Assembly (NCBI GenBank): GCA_020635725.1
Contig: JACJZF010000008.1
Span: forward strand, 132,978-196,977
Direction: 5' to 3'
Source: Flavobacteriales bacterium
Lineage (GTDB): Bacteria; Bacteroidota; Bacteroidia; Flavobacteriales_F; PHOS-HE28
Length of the DNA stretch: 64,000 bases
Shown here: piece after piece, positions 7,199 through 15,866 of the stretch
How positions within the stretch are numbered: the first letter of the stretch is position 1
Layout of the letters: each line of letters starts with the position of its first letter
Translations under genes and position numbers: made by a program
Notes under the pieces: model-generated
The model's input: the letters and a program-made list of their open reading frames with translations, nothing else
What the model was told of the DNA's origin: nothing
Database searches by the model: none

Positions 7199-8905
7199 AT
7201 GAAAAAGACCCTGACAGCCAACGTGAGCGGAACGGTGTTCCACATCGAGGAGGACGCCTACGACCGCCTGCAGCAGTACCTCAACGGGATCCGCGCGCAA
7301 TTCGATGGCGCCGACGGCCGCGAGGAGATCATGGCCGACATCGAGGCCCGCATCGCCGAGCTCTTCAACGAGCGGCTCGACGGGCGCCGCCAGGTGGTGG
7401 CCATGGCCGACGTGGACCACGTGATCGGCGTGATGGGCCAGCCCGAGGACTACGCCGACGGCGACGAACGTGCCGAAGCGAGCGCCTCCGCGCCGCCGCC
7501 CACGGGCAAGTCGAACGACAAAGGCTACAAGCGCCTGTTCCGCGACCCGGACGACAAATGGGTGGGCGGCGTATGCGGCGGACTCGGCGCCTACATCGGC
7601 ATGGACCCGCTCTGGCTCCGCATCATCCTGATCGTGCTCTTCTTCCTCGGCACGGGCGTCCCCTTCCTTCTATACCTCATCCTCTGGATCCTGGTGCCCA
7701 AAGCAGAAAGCGCCGCCGACCGCCTGCGCATGGAGGGCGAGCCGGTGACCGTGGACAACCTGAAGCGCGCCTTCGAGGAAGGCGGCAAGCGCGTGGCCGG
7801 CGAGGCCAAGGACCTGGGCCGCAACTGGGGCCGCGAGGCGCGCAGCCGCTCGGGCAGCGCGGCTGGCATCATCGGCAAATTGCTCGGTGCCGGCATCATC
7901 CTCATCGCCTTCAGCCTGCTGCTGAGCCTGATCACCGCGGCCGTCGGAGGCGCCTTCGGCCTCTGGCACGCCACCTGGAGCACCGACGACCTGGGCATGC
8001 TGGACATCGGCGCGCTGATCTTCGAGACGCGCGAACAAGCACTCTGGCTCGGCATTGGCGCGCTGGTGCTCTGCCTGGTGCCCATCGTGGCCATCATGCT
8101 CGCGGGCTTCCGCCTGCTGCTCGATACGCGCACGCCCAGCTGGTTCGGCTGGACCCTCGCCCTGCTCTGGCTGGCCGCGCTGGTGCCCACGATCTGGGGC
8201 GGGCTGCAGCTCGGTCGCGACTTCCACCGCCGCAACAGCACGCGCACCGAGGTGACGCTCGCCACGCCCAGCGCCGATGTCCTTTACCTCGATGCGCTCA
8301 CCCCCGGCGACACCACCGGATGGAGCATGTGCTTCGACGATGGCGAGATCGACTTCGACCTCGAAGGCCTGCACATCGAGAACGGGCAGATCGCGGGCGG
8401 CTGGGCACGCTTGGATGTGGAGCAGAGTCCGGACAGCCTCTACCATCTCGTCACGATCCGCTCAGCACAGGGCCGCAGCACCAAGAACGCGCTGGCCCGA
8501 GCGAACAACATCAGCACCGAGTTCAGGCAGGAGGGCGATGTGCTCTATGTGTCGCCCGTGCTCCGCTTCAGCGCCGATGACAAGATCCGCATACAGGACG
8601 CGCGCTTCACGCTGCTGGTGCCCGTTGGCAAGGCCGTGTTCTTCCGCGCGGGAAGCGAGGATGTGATCCACGATGTGGACAACGTGACCAACACCTACGA
8701 CCACAAGATGATCGGCAAGACCTGGCGCATGACCGAGCGCGGGCTGGAAGAAGGCCGCCCGGGCGCCGAGGGAAGCGAACCGACCGAACAACCGAGGAAG
8801 GACAGCATCGTGCGGCGTGAGCGTCCGCGCTCCGCGCCGCGACCGCCTTCCGTGGAAGAAGTGCGCCTGCCATCGGTGCTCAGCCTCCTGCGGCTGGCCA
8901 TCTGA
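7199..8905 (+). CDS. PspC-domain membrane protein
   Basis: A 568-residue protein. Residues 1-90 form a soluble domain (MKKTLTANVSGTVFHIEEDAY..., with EIMADIEARIAELF). Residues 109-168 are a PspC domain (KRLFRDPDDKWVGGVCGGLGAY then LWILVPKAE). Three further membrane segments lie near 225-250, 283-305 and 315-335, followed by a beta-rich periplasmic-type domain that ends in a Pro/Arg-rich tail. PspC proteins sense or respond to membrane stress in other bacteria. In Bacteroidota they usually occur with a PadR regulator, as here, without other psp genes. Translation probably couples to padR (23-bp gap). The gene ends at a hairpin shared with the convergent gene. Confidence 0.85.
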   Translation: MKKTLTANVSGTVFHIEEDAYDRLQQYLNGIRAQFDGADGREEIMADIEARIAELFNERLDGRRQVVAMADVDHVIGVMGQPEDYADGDERAEASASAPPPTGKSNDKGYKRLFRDPDDKWVGGVCGGLGAYIGMDPLWLRIILIVLFFLGTGVPFLLYLILWILVPKAESAADRLRMEGEPVTVDNLKRAFEEGGKRVAGEAKDLGRNWGREARSRSGSAAGIIGKLLGAGIILIAFSLLLSLITAAVGGAFGLWHATWSTDDLGMLDIGALIFETREQALWLGIGALVLCLVPIVAIMLAGFRLLLDTRTPSWFGWTLALLWLAALVPTIWGGLQLGRDFHRRNSTRTEVTLATPSADVLYLDALTPGDTTGWSMCFDDGEIDFDLEGLHIENGQIAGGWARLDVEQSPDSLYHLVTIRSAQGRSTKNALARANNISTEFRQEGDVLYVSPVLRFSADDKIRIQDARFTLLVPVGKAVFFRAGSEDVIHDVDNVTNTYDHKMIGKTWRMTERGLEEGRPGAEGSEPTEQPRKDSIVRRERPRSAPRPPSVEEVRLPSVLSLLRLAI

Positions 8906-8954
8906 TCCGGTGCTCCAGGGGTCGCAACGAGGGGTTGGACTTCCGCACCGTTGA

Positions 8955-8984
8955 GCGCCCTGTCCGCGAATGCGGGCGGGGCGC
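8955..8984. terminator. Hairpin between convergent genes
   Basis: GCGCCC-T-GTCCGC pairs with GCGGGC-G-GGGCGC around the loop GAAT, with one mismatch and one G-T pair. It sits between the stop of the pspC-domain gene and the stop of the convergent secreted-protein gene, so it probably ends transcription from both. Confidence 0.6.
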
Positions 8985-8988
8985 CTCG

Positions 8989-10308
8989 TTAATGCAGCAC
9001 GATGCCGTGCGAACCCTCGCGCCCCTGGCTGCTCACGCGCAGGGTGTACAGCCCACCGGGGAACGCATCCAGCCCATCGAGCACGAAGCTGCCGCTCGCC
9101 GCGCGCAGATCGCGATCCAGCACCACGGCGCCTTTCGCATCGATCAGTCGCACGCGCACGGCCGACGCATCCGGCAGGTTGATGCGCACTGCATCCGTCG
9201 CTGGGTTCGGTGCCACAGAGAAACGCAGGTCCTCCTGTTCGACGATGCCCACGGCGAGCACGTTCGCATCGGCCACGTTCACCGTCCACAACCCGCCGGA
9301 GCCGTGCTCCGAGATCATCACCGCCACGCGCAGGTTAGCCGCATCCCATCCCTCGGGCACCTGCGTGGTGTACTGATGCGTGTAGGTTGTGCCCGCCGCC
9401 GGAGAGGCGGGGATCACGCCCGTCGTGCCATCGGCACCGCCGAGCACCTCGCGCACGATCTGCATATGCACGTAATCAGCGCCGGCACCGGTCTGCGGCG
9501 CATGCACCTGGTCCTCCAGCACGTAAGCATTCAAGGTGTACGTGCCGGGAACGGCCGCTTCGAAAGCGACGGCCGCATCCACGGTGAGCTCGCGCGTGGC
9601 CAGGTCGAGCACGGGTGTCACCACCACGGAGGCGGGTGAGACGCCCATCTTCCGCATGTCGGCGCGCTCCTGCCACAGGGTGTATTGCGCATCCACCGGC
9701 AATCCGCCGAACTCGCCCTGCTCCATGAGGCCGGCAGGGGTGTAGCCCACCACGTACGGGGCCCAATAAGCGGCGCTGCTCGCGCTGGTGAACTGATCGT
9801 TCTCGTGATGGCTCGCTACCACGATCAGCGGATCGGCATCCAAGGTGTTGCACACCGCATCGCTCGGCGGGCAGAACTGGCACCAGGTGCCCGTGGTCTG
9901 CTCGATCAGCACGCTCTTGGTGGCCCATGCGCCGAGCACCTTCACGTCGAAGTAGAGTGTGTCGTTGCTCGGGTTCGTCTCGCCGCCGCCCACCACCCAC
10001 ACCTTCAGCACGCCGCTGCCCGCCGCGCTGGAGAATGGCACTTGATGCACATAGGGCCAGTACTGCCCTGGCGAGATGCCCGTGGTGGCCTGCGTGTTCC
10101 CCACCTGCACCGGGCCATTGTTGAACCGGTAATCGACGTGGAAGGTGTAGAGCGGCGCCGAGCTCGAGCTGTTCCGCACGCGGGCGCTCACCTGCCAGCC
10201 CGTGTTGGCCTTCCAATAGCGCGGCACGAAGCAGTTGGTGAGGTAGGCATCCTGGGCGGCTGCGCCGAAGCCGAGCGCCAGTGCCGTTCCGATGAGCAGG
10301 TATCGCAT
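8989..10308 (-). CDS. Omp28-like secreted protein with thioredoxin-type CxxC and T9SS sorting domain
   Basis: A 439-residue exported protein. The start at 10308 gives a clean signal peptide (MRYLLIGTALALGFGAAAQ). A beta-sandwich region (20-125) is followed by a thioredoxin-like segment with TGTWCQFCPPSD (Cys143, Cys146), as in the Bacteroidota Omp28 family, then another beta domain. The last 75 residues (FSVAPNPATDAVRINLP ... GGLYTLRVSSQG) are a type A T9SS C-terminal sorting domain. It is therefore expected to cross the outer membrane through T9SS and be processed by PorU, encoded at the right edge of this window. Whether the CxxC is redox-active is not known. Confidence 0.85.
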   Translation of the reverse strand: MRYLLIGTALALGFGAAAQDAYLTNCFVPRYWKANTGWQVSARVRNSSSSAPLYTFHVDYRFNNGPVQVGNTQATTGISPGQYWPYVHQVPFSSAAGSGVLKVWVVGGGETNPSNDTLYFDVKVLGAWATKSVLIEQTTGTWCQFCPPSDAVCNTLDADPLIVVASHHENDQFTSASSAAYWAPYVVGYTPAGLMEQGEFGGLPVDAQYTLWQERADMRKMGVSPASVVVTPVLDLATRELTVDAAVAFEAAVPGTYTLNAYVLEDQVHAPQTGAGADYVHMQIVREVLGGADGTTGVIPASPAAGTTYTHQYTTQVPEGWDAANLRVAVMISEHGSGGLWTVNVADANVLAVGIVEQEDLRFSVAPNPATDAVRINLPDASAVRVRLIDAKGAVVLDRDLRAASGSFVLDGLDAFPGGLYTLRVSSQGREGSHGIVLH

Positions 10309-10348
10309 CGCGGGGGATTGTGGCGCCAAGGTAACCGGGGGATGCCTC

Positions 10349-10356
10349 TACCTTGG
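10349..10356 (+). promoter_or_regulatory. -7-like element (TACCTTGG) just before a start codon
   Basis: TACCTTGG resembles TAnnTTTG and ends 4 bp before the ATG of the agmatinase-family gene, leaving almost no leader. No -33 element is clear. The gap is shared with the divergent Omp28-like gene. Confidence 0.35.
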
Positions 10357-10360
10357 CACC

Positions 10361-11398
10361 ATGAGCAAAGCGAGCAAGATCAAGTCCTTCGATCCGAACA
10401 GCCCCGGCGACCCCGACGCGCAGATGTACGGACTGCCCTTCACCTGCGAAGAGGCCGATATCGTGCTGGTGCCCGTGCCTTGGGAAGTGACCACCAGCTA
10501 CGGCGGCGGCACCTCGCACGGCCCGAATTCCATCCGCGACGCGAGCTTCCAGGTGGACCTCTTCCACCCCGAGTTCCCCGAGCTGTGGAAGCGCGGCATC
10601 GCCATGGATGAGATACCCGCCGCGCTGCAGGAGCAGAGCGACCACCTGAAGAAGCAGGCCGCGCTGGTGATCGCCGCGCAGACCGGCACGCACAGCGCCA
10701 AGAAGAAGGCGAAGGCCGCCGAAGCATTGAAGCTGATCAACGCCGAATGCGCCGTGATGAACGATTGGGTGGAGCAGCGCTGCGCCTACTGGTTGGATCA
10801 AGGCAAGCTCGTAGGCCTCGTGGGCGGCGACCACAGCACGCCGCTCGGCCTCTTCCGCGCGCAGGCCAAGCGCCACAAGAAGTTCGGCATCCTGCACATC
10901 GACGCGCACCTCGACCTGCGCATCGCGTACGAGGGATTCGCCTTCAGCCATGCGAGCATCATGCACAACGCGCTGGCCATCCCGCAGCTCGAACGCATCG
11001 TGAGCGTGGGCATCCGCGACTTCTGCGCGCAGGAGAACGAGGTCTTCCTGAAAGAGAAGGGCCGCGTGCGCATCGTGCGCAGCGCCGACATCCGGGCCAT
11101 GCAGTACGAAGGCGCCACCTGGAAGCAGCAGTGCGACGCCATCATCGATGCGCTGCCCGAGCATGTGCACATCAGCTTCGACATCGACGGACTCGATCCC
11201 ACGCTCTGCCCCCACACCGGCACACCCGTGCCCGGCGGGCTCTGGTTCGAGGAGGCCACCTACCTGCTCTCGCGCCTCGCGGCCAAGCGCCGCATCATCG
11301 GCTTCGACCTCGTGGAAGTAAGCCCCGGCAAGGACGAGTGGGACGCCAACGTGGGCGCACGCCTGCTCTGGCACTTGTGCGGGGTGTTGGGGAGGTAG
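10361..11398 (+). CDS. Agmatinase/arginase-family ureohydrolase
   Basis: A 345-residue cytoplasmic enzyme of the ureohydrolase superfamily, which cleaves guanidino or formimino groups at a dinuclear manganese site. All metal ligands are visible: GGDHS (His158), DAHLDLR (Asp181, His183, Asp185) and SFDIDGLDP (Asp274, Asp276). The N-terminal VPVPWEVTTSYGGGTSHGP block is typical. The ATG at 10361 matches the family start. Bacteroidota relatives are usually called agmatinase family proteins; the natural substrate (agmatine, formiminoglutamate or another guanidino compound) cannot be fixed from sequence. A formiminoglutamase role would connect to hutU at 38 kb, but that is speculation. It is monocistronic. 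Confidence 0.85.
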   Translation: MSKASKIKSFDPNSPGDPDAQMYGLPFTCEEADIVLVPVPWEVTTSYGGGTSHGPNSIRDASFQVDLFHPEFPELWKRGIAMDEIPAALQEQSDHLKKQAALVIAAQTGTHSAKKKAKAAEALKLINAECAVMNDWVEQRCAYWLDQGKLVGLVGGDHSTPLGLFRAQAKRHKKFGILHIDAHLDLRIAYEGFAFSHASIMHNALAIPQLERIVSVGIRDFCAQENEVFLKEKGRVRIVRSADIRAMQYEGATWKQQCDAIIDALPEHVHISFDIDGLDPTLCPHTGTPVPGGLWFEEATYLLSRLAAKRRIIGFDLVEVSPGKDEWDANVGARLLWHLCGVLGR

Positions 11399-11410
11399 GT
11401 GTGGTTGGGG

Positions 11411-11445
11411 GTTGTCAGTTGTCAGTTGTCGGTTGTCAGTTGACA
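11411..11445. repeat. Heptamer tandem repeat (GTTGTCA, five units)
   Basis: Four units read GTTGTCA or GTTGTCG and the fifth reads GTTGACA, immediately after the agmatinase-family gene. Simple tandem units of this kind change copy number by slippage. The tract is non-coding and similar in spirit to the GTTGAGG tract at 33105. Confidence 0.7.
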
Positions 11446-11535
11446 GATGGCTGGGCTGTCTGATCGGTTTGCGTTGGAGCCGTCACCGGCATGGTACGGT
11501 CAGGTGGATGCGGTGAACGGGGTACGCCGGAGGGA

Positions 11536-13026
11536 CTACTCCACCACCAGCCGCTGCGTGCTCAGCCGCTCACCGGCGCTCCAGACCTCGAGCATGTACA
11601 CGCCGCTGTGCGTCATGCTCAATGTGGTGTAATGATCCGTGAGGCGCTGCCGCTGCACCTCCCTGCCCAGCGCGTCGCGCACCACTACCTGCGCATCTTG
11701 CGGAAGGGTCTCCAACTGCACCGTCACGCTGCCGATGCTCGGGTTGGGATACACCCGCACCCCTGGCCCCTCTACGAGGGAGAGGGGAGCGCTGCCAGTG
11801 GTGATATCCCCCACGTGCAGCCGTGTTACGAAGCGCTGCAAGGGATCATTGGTGGTACCGTCGGAATAGCCGGTGTAGGTGCCCCACACGTAGTAATGCG
11901 TGCTATCGGCGTCGGGCATGATCCCACGCAACGAGGCCGAGGTGATGCCCATGTACGTGAATGGCCCTACACCACAGTCGTCGAACCATGTCGTGAGTGC
12001 GCCATCGGCTTCCAAGACGCAGATGCCACGACGCGGTTGACCATTGACGAACTGGAATTTCCCCGTCACCGCCACCCGACCATCAGCCCATGGCTGCAGG
12101 TTGCTCACACTCGGGCCCAAGCCTCCGAGACTCGGTATGCTTCCCAAGCTCAATACAGGGGACGCGAAGCTCTGGTCGAGGCTTCCGTCCGGCATGAACC
12201 TCACCAGGCGCAGCGTATCATCCGGTGCTTGCGCGCGCCTGAATACGCCACAAGCATAGACCCTCCCATCGGCCATGGGCAGGAACTCGAAGGCACTGCC
12301 CCAGTTCACCCCGGTATGGAAGGTGGTGTCCACCGAACCATCGGCGTGTACCCGGAAGATCCGGTCCACCGCATGCCCATCGAAGTGCGTGGCCAGGCCC
12401 GAGCAGATGAAGCCGCCACCGGGCAGCTCGTTGAACTGGTACACCGCGCCATTGCCCTTGCGGTGTACCCGTGTGGTATCCAGGTAACCTTCATTGCTGA
12501 ACCAGATCAACTGGTGCATGCCCACGAAGCCTCGCGCCGTGTCGCTCAGCGTGTGGTTGCCGCTCATCAGCACACGGCCATCGGGGAATACATGGTAATC
12601 GCCCCCTTGGCCGGAGGCGAAGTAGGGAATTATCTGACTGCCCATGTGGAAGGAGGAATCATTACTGCCACTTTGCAGGATCCGCCGCACGGAGTATGAG
12701 GTACTCACATATAACCTATTCGACCATGCGGTAATCCGCCCTCCACCAAGGCCACTGTTGTAATAAGTATCATCCAGGGAGCCATCCGCGTTCAGCCGTG
12801 CCAGCGTGTATTCGGGGACCATCCCTTGGTAACGCATCACGCCCGAAGCAATCAGCTTCCCGTCTGGCATGGGCAATAAGGAGTTCACATAACGCTGCTC
12901 AATCTCTGTCCGGAAGGTGGTATCCAGCTCGAAAGGCTGCTGCGCCAGGGCGCACGTGGCCGCGATCAACGCAACCGCAAGCACCAGATGGTTCAAGGTC
13001 TTCTGCTTCACTCTTGGTTGATCCAT
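11536..13026 (-). CDS. Delta-60-repeat secreted protein with T9SS sorting domain
   Basis: A 496-residue exported protein. The ATG at 13026 directly precedes a signal peptide (NHLVLAVALIAATCALAQ); longer versions of the frame only add unlike sequence. The body is made of delta-60-type repeats, with recurring L-x-R-x-x-x-DGSLD-x-x-F/Y motifs (LARLNADGSLDDTY, LVRFMPDGSLDQSF), each about 50-60 residues, predicted to form a beta-propeller-like surface. The C-terminus (VRVYPNPSIGSVTVQLE ... SGVYMLEVWS) is a T9SS type A sorting domain. The hinge just before it, PLSLVEGPGVR, is encoded by a copy of a dispersed DNA repeat (11755-11789). Ligand unknown. Confidence 0.8.
   Translation of the reverse strand: MDQPRVKQKTLNHLVLAVALIAATCALAQQPFELDTTFRTEIEQRYVNSLLPMPDGKLIASGVMRYQGMVPEYTLARLNADGSLDDTYYNSGLGGGRITAWSNRLYVSTSYSVRRILQSGSNDSSFHMGSQIIPYFASGQGGDYHVFPDGRVLMSGNHTLSDTARGFVGMHQLIWFSNEGYLDTTRVHRKGNGAVYQFNELPGGGFICSGLATHFDGHAVDRIFRVHADGSVDTTFHTGVNWGSAFEFLPMADGRVYACGVFRRAQAPDDTLRLVRFMPDGSLDQSFASPVLSLGSIPSLGGLGPSVSNLQPWADGRVAVTGKFQFVNGQPRRGICVLEADGALTTWFDDCGVGPFTYMGITSASLRGIMPDADSTHYYVWGTYTGYSDGTTNDPLQRFVTRLHVGDITTGSAPLSLVEGPGVRVYPNPSIGSVTVQLETLPQDAQVVVRDALGREVQRQRLTDHYTTLSMTHSGVYMLEVWSAGERLSTQRLVVE
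11755..11789. repeat. Dispersed repeat copy inside the delta-60 protein gene
   Basis: Read on the minus strand, this 35-bp stretch matches the copy in hutU at 38755 at roughly 30 of 35 positions and encodes PLSLVEGPGVR; the hutU copy encodes PLSLGEGLGVR. The core is an imperfect palindrome, CCCCTCT...AGAGGGG. It lies exactly at the junction of the repeat domain and the sorting domain. Confidence 0.7.
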
Positions 13027-13046
13027 CGTTCCGAGATCACGGAACG
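13027..13046. promoter_or_regulatory. Inverted repeat CGTTCCG-N6-CGGAACG at a start codon
   Basis: A perfect 7-bp inverted repeat abuts the ATG at 13026 on its upstream side. It could be an operator or an mRNA hairpin controlling translation of the delta-60 protein. There is no other evidence for either. The rest of the 187-bp gap to the next gene shows nothing recognisable. Confidence 0.3.
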
Positions 13047-13213
13047 TCAAAATCGATGTACGCGATTCACTCTGGTCTTCGATCTGATGCACACGAAAAT
13101 ACCAGTTCATCCTTATGGATGAATTCAGCGGCAGCCGCTTTGAACCGCCCTCTTCAGGCAGGCTCGATGAGGTGACGTGAACCATTCACCACCTTAACTC
13201 GTCCTCCGTCCTC

Positions 13214-14341
13214 GTGAACGAACATCAGCCGCATCGCCTGCCCGACCTGGACGCCCTGCGCGGCATCGCGGCCATGTCCGTACTGCTCTGGCATATCAGC
13301 ACGGAGCTTCCAGGCGATGCGGGCATCGGCAGCGATGGGTTACGGCGCGCATTGGGCTTCGCGGGACATGGCGGGGCCTTGGGCGTGATGTTCTTCTTCC
13401 TGCTGAGCGGTTACCTGATCACCTGGCGCCTGCTGCAGCAGCCCGTGCGCGACCGCGCTGGACTCGGGCGCTTCTACCTGCGTCGCGTGCTGCGCACCTG
13501 GCCCCTGTACTACGTGGCGGTGCTTATGGGCTTCGTGATCGTGCCCTGCCTCGCCATGCTGCTCGGCGTTCCATTCAAAGAGACCGCCTCGCCGTTGCGC
13601 TACGCGCTCTTCCTCCCGAACATCGACATGCTCCACCACGGAGCCCCCGTGGCGAGTCCGCTGACCGTGCTCTGGAGCGTGGGCATCGAGGAGCAGTTCT
13701 ATCTCCTCTGGCCGTTGGTGCTCGCACTGCCCAGGCGATGGAGCATCGCGCTGATCGTTTGCCTGGTGCTCACGTCCATCGCGTTGGCGGCGCTGATGCC
13801 TCTGCGCTGGAGCTACTTCCACCTATGGGGCAACCTGCGCTACCTCGGCTTCGGTGCCTTGCTCGGCTTCGCGGCGCATCGTTATCCGCAGCGGCTCGGC
13901 GCGTGGATCGATGCCCTGCCGCGCGCGGTCCGTCGGGCGGCGCTGCTGATCGGCCCCTTGCTGCTCGGCCTCGCGCTGACGCGCTGGTTCGAGGTGGTCC
14001 CGTACACGCGCCGCACGCTCGCATTCGCGGCGCTCTTCTTCGGCTACGTGCTGTTGGAGCGCTCCTTGGGCGATGCGCGTGCCGGGCGTCTGGACCGCAT
14101 CCGCGCGCTGCGATGGCTCGGCGAGCGCAGCTACGGCCTTTACATCTGGCACATGCCCGCGCTCTCGGTAGTGGCGTGGGCCATGGCTGGCCGCGCGGAT
14201 CGCTTCGGCTTGTCCGTGGTGCTCACCATCGTGCTCAGCTGCGCGCTGGCCGATGTGAGCCTGCGGTGGATCGAGCGGCCCTTCCTGCGGCTGAAACGGC
14301 ACCTCGGCGGCGCGCCCGCCCCCCTTCACACCCTGCCGTGA
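13214..14341 (+). CDS. Acyltransferase-3 family membrane acyltransferase (OafA/OatA type)
   Basis: A 375-residue protein with about ten membrane segments. The N-terminus has the family hallmark LDALRGIAAMSVLLWHIS, with the conserved His, and then FYLRRVLRTWPLYY with the conserved Arg pair and Pro. These enzymes carry acetyl groups across the inner membrane and place them on LPS, peptidoglycan or exopolysaccharide sugars. It lacks a fused SGNH domain. It starts with GTG at 13214. The next gene in the same direction begins 61 bp downstream and opens a four-gene operon containing two separate SGNH proteins and an MBOAT acyltransferase, so a shared role in O-acylation of the envelope is plausible (inference). 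Confidence 0.85.
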   Translation: MNEHQPHRLPDLDALRGIAAMSVLLWHISTELPGDAGIGSDGLRRALGFAGHGGALGVMFFFLLSGYLITWRLLQQPVRDRAGLGRFYLRRVLRTWPLYYVAVLMGFVIVPCLAMLLGVPFKETASPLRYALFLPNIDMLHHGAPVASPLTVLWSVGIEEQFYLLWPLVLALPRRWSIALIVCLVLTSIALAALMPLRWSYFHLWGNLRYLGFGALLGFAAHRYPQRLGAWIDALPRAVRRAALLIGPLLLGLALTRWFEVVPYTRRTLAFAALFFGYVLLERSLGDARAGRLDRIRALRWLGERSYGLYIWHMPALSVVAWAMAGRADRFGLSVVLTIVLSCALADVSLRWIERPFLRLKRHLGGAPAPLHTLP

Positions 14342-14402
14342 AGAATTAACGCGCGCGTGGCGACGTTGAGCCTTGGTCCGGGCCTTGCTTTACCGGGCAC
14401 GC

Positions 14403-15860
14403 ATGCGCGCGTTCCTGCTCCTCCTTCTCCTCTGCTCCAGCACGCTCTCGATGGCCCAGCCCTTCTGGCGGCTGGACAGCCTGGTCGCGCAGTGGCCCGT
14501 GCGCGCGGCGATCGAGGAGGCGCGTCGCACGGGCAAGCCTGGCGTGATCCGCGCGATGGACACGCGCGACCTGTACAGCAAGTTGCGCGCGGCCTTGCCC
14601 GGCCTGCCGGTCTTCGCCGATGATTCCGTCTCGCGCTACGTGGATGTGCTGGGCGAGCCGCGCCGCGAGGAGCTGCGCGCGCTGCTGGGAATGAGCGAGG
14701 CCTACCGGCCGCTGATCGAGGGCGAGCTGGTGCGCCAAGGGCTGCCGCGCGAGCTGGCGCAACTGCCCATGGCGCTCTCGGCCATGAGCACCTGGGGCGG
14801 CACGCGCGAGGGCGGCGCCGGCCTCTGGAGCCTCCCCTACCCGGTAGCGCTGCGCTACGGCCTGAAGGTGGGGCCCGATATCGACGAGCGCCGCGACCCG
14901 CGCCTGAGCACCATGGCCGCCGTGAGCTGGCTGAAGGACCTGCACGCGCGCTACGGCGATTGGTCGCTCACCCTCGCGGCCTTCGCCTGCGGCCCGGCGA
15001 ACGTGACGCGCGCGCAAGGGCGCACCCGGGGCAGCACCGACCTGCGCGTGCTGTACCCGCACTTCTCTGATGACGCGCGGCCGGTGCTGCCCCTGTGGAT
15101 GGCGATGGCCTACTTGGCGAAGCATGCCGAAACGCTCGGCATCCGGCCGATCCCCGTGGCGCCCTTCGAGGCGGCGGACACCATCCGTGTGAACCGCGAG
15201 CTGCGCGTGGAGGCGGTGGCGGCCACGCTCGGCATCGAGAAGGCCCGCCTGCGCGCGCTGAACCCCACCCTGTGCAGCGGCCGCATCCCCGCATTCCACC
15301 AGCTGCTGCTGCCACGCGGGGAACGCGCGCGCTACGAGGCCCTGAGCGATTCGGTGCAGCGCGTGCAGCAATGGCTCGCCGAGACCGAGCGCAATCTGAG
15401 CCAGCCGGGCGAGGATGTGGTGGCGCGCACCGATGATGGGCGCGAGGCGATCTACTACCGCGTGCGCAGCGGCGACTACCTGGGCCGCATCGCGCAGAAG
15501 TTCGGCGTGAAGGTGAGCCAGCTGAAGACCTGGAACAAGCTGGGCAGCGACATGATCGATGTGGGCGAGGAACTGGTGATCTACGTGTCGCCCACGCAGC
15601 GCAGCAAATACGAACGCACGCAGAACGACGAGGACGAAGGCCCCACGAACCAGATCGCGCCGCCGCCCGCGCCGCCCGTGAAGCGCGCGCAGCACACGAG
15701 CACCGCCGGGCACACCTGGTACACGGTGCGCGCGGGCGACTCGCTCTACACCATCGCCAAGCGATATCCCGGCATCGACGCCGCACGGCTGATGCGCGTG
15801 AACGGCATCACGGCCGACATCCATCCCGGACAGCGCCTGAAGATCCCCATCGGACCCTAG
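14403..15860 (+). CDS. LysM protein with degenerate lytic-transglycosylase (MltD-like) domain
   Basis: A 485-residue exported protein. Residues 1-18 are a signal peptide (MRAFLLLLLLCSSTLSMAQ). Residues 100-215 align by eye with the MltD transglycosylase domain: LPRELAQLP, GGAGLWSLP, WLKDLHARYGDWSLTLAAFACGPANV. The catalytic Glu expected in the LPxxESA block is Leu125 (LPMALSA), and the usual AYNxG motif reads AFACG, so the domain is probably inactive. A degenerate LysM near 260-306 is followed by two clear LysM domains (351-395 YYRVRSGDYLGRIAQKFGV; 439-483 WYTVRAGDSLYTIAKRY). It likely binds peptidoglycan. It is the first gene of a tight operon (6-bp gap to the next gene). The start at 14403 is the ATG directly before the signal peptide. 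Confidence 0.85.
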   Translation: MRAFLLLLLLCSSTLSMAQPFWRLDSLVAQWPVRAAIEEARRTGKPGVIRAMDTRDLYSKLRAALPGLPVFADDSVSRYVDVLGEPRREELRALLGMSEAYRPLIEGELVRQGLPRELAQLPMALSAMSTWGGTREGGAGLWSLPYPVALRYGLKVGPDIDERRDPRLSTMAAVSWLKDLHARYGDWSLTLAAFACGPANVTRAQGRTRGSTDLRVLYPHFSDDARPVLPLWMAMAYLAKHAETLGIRPIPVAPFEAADTIRVNRELRVEAVAATLGIEKARLRALNPTLCSGRIPAFHQLLLPRGERARYEALSDSVQRVQQWLAETERNLSQPGEDVVARTDDGREAIYYRVRSGDYLGRIAQKFGVKVSQLKTWNKLGSDMIDVGEELVIYVSPTQRSKYERTQNDEDEGPTNQIAPPPAPPVKRAQHTSTAGHTWYTVRAGDSLYTIAKRYPGIDAARLMRVNGITADIHPGQRLKIPIGP

Positions 15861-15866
15861 CCCCGC

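Noticed and set aside
7199..8905. Part of a classical phage-shock (pspABC) operon
   Set aside because: No pspA, pspB or pspF genes lie nearby; the PadR-PspC pairing is a separate Bacteroidota arrangement.
14403..15860. Active membrane-bound lytic transglycosylase MltD
   Set aside because: The catalytic Glu position is Leu125 and the AYNxG motif is lost.
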